Of a stretch of DNA of 64,000 nt, positions 61,101 to 64,000 are shown in pieces. Position 1 is the stretch's first letter; each line of letters starts with the position of its first letter. Origin of the DNA: Chitinophaga eiseniae (lineage in GTDB: Bacteria; Bacteroidota; Bacteroidia; Chitinophagales; Chitinophagaceae). The translations under genes and the position numbers were made by a program. The stretch is taken from the NCBI RefSeq assembly GCF_900167135.1, contig NZ_FUWZ01000001.1, forward strand, positions 2,317,326-2,381,325. The letters run 5' to 3'. A model generated the notes under the pieces. It worked only from the letters and a program-made list of their open reading frames with translations. It was not told the DNA's origin and searched no databases.

Positions 61101-64000
61101 AGCCAAAACACTTATCAGGCGGCTGTTACCAAAGAAGAAAAACTGCTGGCCGATATCTGGGTGAAAGTATTGGGCATACCGCAGGTGGGAATAACGGATA
61201 ACTTTTTCTCCCTGGGTGGCGATTCCATTAAATCCATCCAGATCATTTCACGGGTACGTGTGGCAGGATATGAGCTGTCGGCAAAAGACATTTTTTCCAA
61301 TCAGACCATTGCCGGATTGGCCAGATGCCTGAAGGTGCTGCGGGCACAACCCCGGCAGGACATCGTAAAAGGCGAGGCGGCACTGACGCCGGTACAACGC
61401 TTTTTCTTTGACGGGCCGGCAGCAGGGGATGCGCATTTCAACCAGTCCGTGATGCTGCACTTCCCCCAGGGCATTACCGCCGGCGAGGTACAACAGATTT
61501 TTGGTTACCTGCAACAGCATCATGATGCGCTGCGCATCGTGATAAAAGAAACCGCCGAAGGCTTGCGGCTGGACACTAAGCCGGAGCAGCCTGTATCGCT
61601 GACGGTATATGATGCATATAACGAGGCCGCCTGTACTGCTTTGCAGGGAAGCATGGACCTCGCTGCGGGCCCGTTGATGAAACTGGGGCTGTTCCGGGAA
61701 AAGGATGGCAGCCACCTGCTGATCGTGGTCCATCATCTCGTGACCGATGGTGTTTCCTGGCGTATCCTGCTGGAAGACATGGCCACGTTGTACGGCCAGT
61801 TACAACAAAAACAAACATTATCGCTGCCCGGCAAAACCACTCCTTTTCTTTCATGGTCCGCCCACCTGCATCACTACATGGAGAGCGCCTCATTCCGCAG
61901 CGGGCGCGCCTACTGGCAGGCGCAGGAAAAAAGAGGGCTTCAGGGCTTCATTCCCCGCGACATGCCGGAGGGCAGCAACCGCGGAGAGGAAATGCGGACC
62001 GTACGTTTCACGCTGGACAGTATGCGTACGCACGAGTTATTGCGACAGGCGCCGGACACTTTCCGTACATCAGTGGAAGAGGTGTTGCTGGCGGCTTTTG
62101 TTGCCGCTGTGGCGCAGCAATACGGACAGCAACAGGTGTGTGTGGACCTGGAAGGCCATGGCCGGGAAGAAATATTGCCCGGCGTGGACATAAGCCGGAC
62201 AGTCGGCTGGTTTACGAGCATTTACCCGGTGATGCTGGAGCTAAAAGGAACAACGTGGAGCGATCGGCTGCGTCATGTAAAAGAGACGCTGCGTACCATT
62301 CCCAATAAAGGGATCGACTACCTGCTCTGCCGGTATTACGATAACAGCCTGGCCGATGCTGAAGCTTCCCGTATCAGCTTCAATTATCTCGGACAATTTA
62401 ACAGCGAATATCAGCGCTCTGCGCTGTCAGGAGGTCATAACGCCAACCCGCACGCTACACGGACATATGATTGGGATGTTATAGGGATCATTGCAGGCGA
62501 CGCCCTGGAGATGAGTATATCCTACAGCATTTCCCGTTATCGCGAAGAAACGATGGTAGCGCTGCTGCAACATTATGAATCCTGCCTTTTGTCATTGATC
62601 AGTTACTGCCTCGACAAAGCGCATACGGCGCTCAGCCCATCCGATGTTACCGGTAAAGGGATCTCTATGGAAACGCTGGATGCGCTGCAATCGCAATACC
62701 GCATACAGGACGTATACCCCTTGTCGCCCATGCAGGAGGGGATGTTGTTCCATACTTTGTATGACAATCATGCGGACCATTATTTCGAACAGATCAGCTA
62801 TATACTGCATGGCCGCCCGGACATACAGGCGGTGGAGCAAACACTGAACGCGCTGATAGCCCGCTACGATATCCTGCGGACAGTATTCCTGTATGAAGGT
62901 TATGACCGCGCTCTACAGGTGGTGCTGAAAGAGCGGGCGGCGGATTTTACTTTCCTGGATTTGCAGGAAGCATGTGCAGCGGAAGGAGAAGCTATAGTGG
63001 TAGCCCGTTACCGGGAGCAGGATAAGCAGCGCCAGTTCGTACTGGACCGTGATACGCTGCTCCGCTTAACCGTAGTGCAGGTAGCGCCGGAAAAGTATCG
63101 GTTCATCTGGAGTTTCCACCACATCCTGATGGACGGTTGGTGCATGGGATTGCTGATCCATGATTTCAACGAGCTGTACGAAGCGGCGGCGCAGGGCCGC
63201 AGCCCGCAGCTGGAAGCGGTGCGCCCTTATGCCAACTATATCAGCTGGCTGGAACAGCGCGATCCTGCGGAAGGTCTGGCTTACTGGGAAAAGTACCTGG
63301 AGGGATACGACCGGCCGGCCGGCCTTCCCCAGCAGAGCAGTGTGCCGGAAGGGGCAGCCTTCAGACCTTCATCCCGCTTGTTGGAACTATCACCGCAACA
63401 GGCCTCGCAGCTGAATGCGGTGTCCGTAAAATACGGCGTCAGCGTGTATACGGTATTCCAGTGTATCTGGGGCCTGCTGCTGCAACGCTATAACGACTGT
63501 GACGATGTGGTGTTTGGCTCGGTAGTGTCCGGCCGTCCGGTGGAAGTGGAAGGCGTGGAATCCATGCTGGGGCTTTTCATCAATACGGTGCCGGTGCGTG
63601 TCCGTTCCGCGGACAATGAGCGCGTGGGGGATCTGTTGCGGCGTATCCAGCAGGAACTACTGGACAGTGAAGCCTACCACTACAACATGCTGCCGGACAT
63701 CCAGAGCCGCAGCGGGGCAGGCCGGCAGCTGCTGGACCATATCCTGATTTATGAGAACTATCCCTTGTCCGATGAGCTGGGCGGCCAGATCAGCGACATG
63801 GATGTTTTTGAACAAACGAACTATGACCTGTCGATAGTGATCGTACCGGGCAGCCCGTTCACCGTACGTTTTGACTACAACCGTGAGCGGTACAGCGACC
63901 GGCATATCAGCCAGGTGATGTCTCATCTGGACCACCTGGTGACCGTGGTGGCCGGCGGTCCGGACATGCTGGTCAGTGATGTGTCGCTGCTGTGCGTGGA
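55170..64000 (+). CDS. NRPS, C-A(Val)-T-C-A-T-E-C..., 3' end outside window
   Basis: Open to the window edge, 2943 residues visible; start GTG at 55170, 24 bases after the permease stop. Domains: C (HHILYDG from 140), A (YTSGSTGHPKG from 601), T (Ser989 in GGHSL), C (HHIINDG from 1168), A (YTSGSTGKPKG from 1635), T (Ser2019 in GGDSI), E (HHLVTDG from 2188; NYLGQF), C (HHILMDG from 2650) and then the edge. Pocket residues of the first A domain read D-A-F-W-I-G-G-T-F-K, the Val pattern; the second reads D-L-L-W-A-G-G-I-F-K, which I cannot assign. Chain order: D-Asn, Val, D-Xaa, more. Confidence 0.95.
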   Translation, partial: MTQKLQKSNVEEIFELNMLQQGMLHHYLAAPDSNLYAVLLSLHIDGGLDVSVFEKALKLVQANNEVLRAVFRWNGLEKPVQVVLKEIPLPFSYSVLPEGAMIAPVLEEERCRTFDLGTLPVRMSLVRLSEASYLLNIAHHHILYDGWSTGLFLKELFSSYYQLMAGKAPVFTGKATYKAVWQATRRKDPASPSFWLNYLKGYTNTPYFFSSEATTNAPAALGKHAVTVALQPLDIFSREHHVSKAAVLYTAYGLLLQQYSGSSDVVFGTPFSGRESAVPGIDGVMGNFVNTVPLRLVTTPGQSLRQLVKSVNNMLSDIGRHVGTAYAEIRQLLDLKPADRLFDSLAAIENYPLDEALMEHDAGLQVRLHAVYEQTDIPLVVTFLLRKDITIELAYDPGIIGGDYVKLFARHLVQLIDQICRCPEMMTETLSLLREAEQQLILHTFNDTRTAYPADKTVHALFSEQASLTPHITALTEGNRSLTYQELDILSGGVTAWLRQQQVREGEPVAIVADRSVDAIVAMLGILKAGAVFLPLDPAFPEERMNGMLASAKVRVALTQAAYAHVLPQDMLQTDISLAANHAPEVTGTTVSATAPAYVMYTSGSTGHPKGVVVSHRNIVRLIKGNNALPLHNGVRILQTGAPAFDAITFEIWGALLNGGHLFIIPAEAILDNASLGEALTAYDINMIWMTSALLNQHVQSDVQIFAPLKYLITGGDALKTPYIDQVRQAHPGLQLINGYGPTENTTFSTTFPVTGQGYREHIPIGRPVSNSTAYVFSSTGALQPVGVPGELYVGGDGVATGYLNDEQLTAAKFISNPYVPGERLYRTGDLCRWLPDGNLMFLGRIDNQVKIRGNRVEPGEVEHVMQQYPGIKETTVIVCDDGDVKYLAAYYVAGEEIATALLHRHLSGKLPEYMLPAAYVHMPKLPLNANGKIDRKALPPAQPFTGKTYTAPSDPVEEKVREIWGALLKREQAGISVTDSFFELGGHSLHATTLTHRLFKTFGVKVTIKDIFRNPTIEGMSDLIRKTQQTNYTAIEKAEDRPCYPLSAAQRRLFFLYEFDRTSLAYNMFQAFRVEGMLDTDRLRNAFGGLLQRHESLRTLFTIADGVPVQKIMPVADFDLIVYHPEDDIREVIPAFRKPFVLEDAPLIRVGVMSPGRDTHFLLVDMHHIINDGVSVGVLVHDLFRLYNNEVLPPLKLQYRDYAVWQQSSAQMALAAEQRDFWLKEYETLPAPLALPADFPRPRIRGQEGMIETFWIDEEVTGQLKHLAEKEEATLFMVLFAVCGVWLGRLSGQEDLVVGTPVSGREHADLEGMIGMFVNTLPVRCQPEGDLTFAGFLAAVKQKMLSCFEHQRFQYEELIEQLRIERDTSRNPLFDVLFSFENFEDTTLALPGLSLTPLEQEQVVAKFDITLSVREKGGGLSFSLEYNRDLFTSGTIRRFADYFKNVISEVIVSPDSRLSTIDMLSWEQWKRLVDGFNYTTVPYPRDSTLSELFKKQVRLTPGNIALTAEGTDLTYEALDSRAAGVARVLTNRGLLPEESVGVVGTKSIHTIVAILGILKAGGAYLMLDPDFPADRIRDMLTGGSARIVLTDDPAGFPLKEGIIVLDVKQLPLVAGDTALAPAGVTAESIACVLYTSGSTGKPKGVAISHRNIIRMVKNAAELPFSDTLRLAHIAAPTFDLINLEIWGALLNGGRLYPVAKEVVLDNSLFEQVLHREQIDFMWMTSSLFNQHMQVNPGLFSRLKFLAVGGDVVSPHSVNEVRRLYPALKVLNGYGPTENGIFSTTFLIEEDYRYTVPIGRPVNNSTVYILSRYRRLQGIGIPGEIYVGGDGVAIGYLNDEELTREKFTEHPFIPGQRLYKTGDLGYWQADGTIIFMGRADTQVKIRGNRIELGEIEAVLQQYEGITNAIVQCREQNGNKYLVAYYLAGKEQDIALLQSFLAERLPDYMVPAAFVHLEQVPLLPSGKADLRALPEPVLSQNTYQAAVTKEEKLLADIWVKVLGIPQVGITDNFFSLGGDSIKSIQIISRVRVAGYELSAKDIFSNQTIAGLARCLKVLRAQPRQDIVKGEAALTPVQRFFFDGPAAGDAHFNQSVMLHFPQGITAGEVQQIFGYLQQHHDALRIVIKETAEGLRLDTKPEQPVSLTVYDAYNEAACTALQGSMDLAAGPLMKLGLFREKDGSHLLIVVHHLVTDGVSWRILLEDMATLYGQLQQKQTLSLPGKTTPFLSWSAHLHHYMESASFRSGRAYWQAQEKRGLQGFIPRDMPEGSNRGEEMRTVRFTLDSMRTHELLRQAPDTFRTSVEEVLLAAFVAAVAQQYGQQQVCVDLEGHGREEILPGVDISRTVGWFTSIYPVMLELKGTTWSDRLRHVKETLRTIPNKGIDYLLCRYYDNSLADAEASRISFNYLGQFNSEYQRSALSGGHNANPHATRTYDWDVIGIIAGDALEMSISYSISRYREETMVALLQHYESCLLSLISYCLDKAHTALSPSDVTGKGISMETLDALQSQYRIQDVYPLSPMQEGMLFHTLYDNHADHYFEQISYILHGRPDIQAVEQTLNALIARYDILRTVFLYEGYDRALQVVLKERAADFTFLDLQEACAAEGEAIVVARYREQDKQRQFVLDRDTLLRLTVVQVAPEKYRFIWSFHHILMDGWCMGLLIHDFNELYEAAAQGRSPQLEAVRPYANYISWLEQRDPAEGLAYWEKYLEGYDRPAGLPQQSSVPEGAAFRPSSRLLELSPQQASQLNAVSVKYGVSVYTVFQCIWGLLLQRYNDCDDVVFGSVVSGRPVEVEGVESMLGLFINTVPVRVRSADNERVGDLLRRIQQELLDSEAYHYNMLPDIQSRSGAGRQLLDHILIYENYPLSDELGGQISDMDVFEQTNYDLSIVIVPGSPFTVRFDYNRERYSDRHISQVMSHLDHLVTVVAGGPDMLVSDVSLLCV

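Overview
The window looks like the chromosome of a Bacteroidota soil-type bacterium, most likely Chitinophaga or a close relative. Evidence: promoters of the Bacteroidota type (TTG, about 20 bases, TAnnTTTG), several 800-residue FtsX/MacB permeases, a TonB-dependent receptor with a carboxypeptidase-like N-terminal domain, DUF4199, membrane-anchored LuxR and LytS/LytTR modules, and grasp-with-spasm RiPP genes with GG-leader precursors. The genus is an inference from gene content; no rRNA is present.

Region 1 (1-35,967) is ordinary housekeeping and accessory chromosome. It opens with the 3' part of an FtsX-like permease. Single genes and small operons follow: GNAT acetyltransferases, a FemAB-like protein, a receiver-less sigma-54 activator, SRPBCC, YjbQ, Gfo/Idh/MocA, DUF92 and DUF4260 proteins, a siderophore-type TonB receptor, and a fatty acid hydroxylase fused in frame to a START-like domain. 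Further on are an AraC regulator, VOC proteins, a LuxR/DUF4199/VOC operon, a PrcB-like exported protein, an SDR, an amidohydrolase, an ABC transporter with a LytS/LytTR two-component system, two tandem paralogous membrane proteins, a 2'-5' RNA ligase-like protein, an MFS exporter, a VOC/MarR operon with paired operators, an AlkZ-like protein and a CrtI-like oxidoreductase. Two decayed loci (about 1.64-2.03 kb and 6.77-7.24 kb) are deletion-joined gene remnants.

Region 2 (36,046-43,256) starts at a tRNA-Lys(UUU) and holds a complete grasp-with-spasm RiPP locus. It has five small precursors of two families in the order A-B-B-A-B, an intercistronic hairpin, an ATP-grasp maturase, an overlapping small ORF, a SPASM protein with no radical-SAM CxxxCxxC motif, a C39-peptidase ABC exporter and an HlyD-type adaptor. 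The likely product is a set of ester- or amide-macrocyclised peptides cut at a double-glycine site and exported.

Region 3 (43,506-64,000, cut by the window end) is a lipopeptide NRPS locus. It holds a secreted S12/beta-lactamase-family hydrolase, a divergent LuxR-type response regulator, an UpxY/NusG-like antiterminator, and an NRPS with layout FAAL-T-C-A-T-E. A MacB-like permease and a second NRPS, C-A-T-C-A-T-E-C..., follow. Specificity residues read by eye give Asn for module 1, Val for module 2 and no confident match for module 3. The assembly line therefore appears to start acyl-D-Asn-Val-D-Xaa. An acyl-D-Asn start next to a periplasmic serine hydrolase resembles the prodrug logic of colibactin, zwittermicin and xenocoumacin, and is the main hypothesis here.
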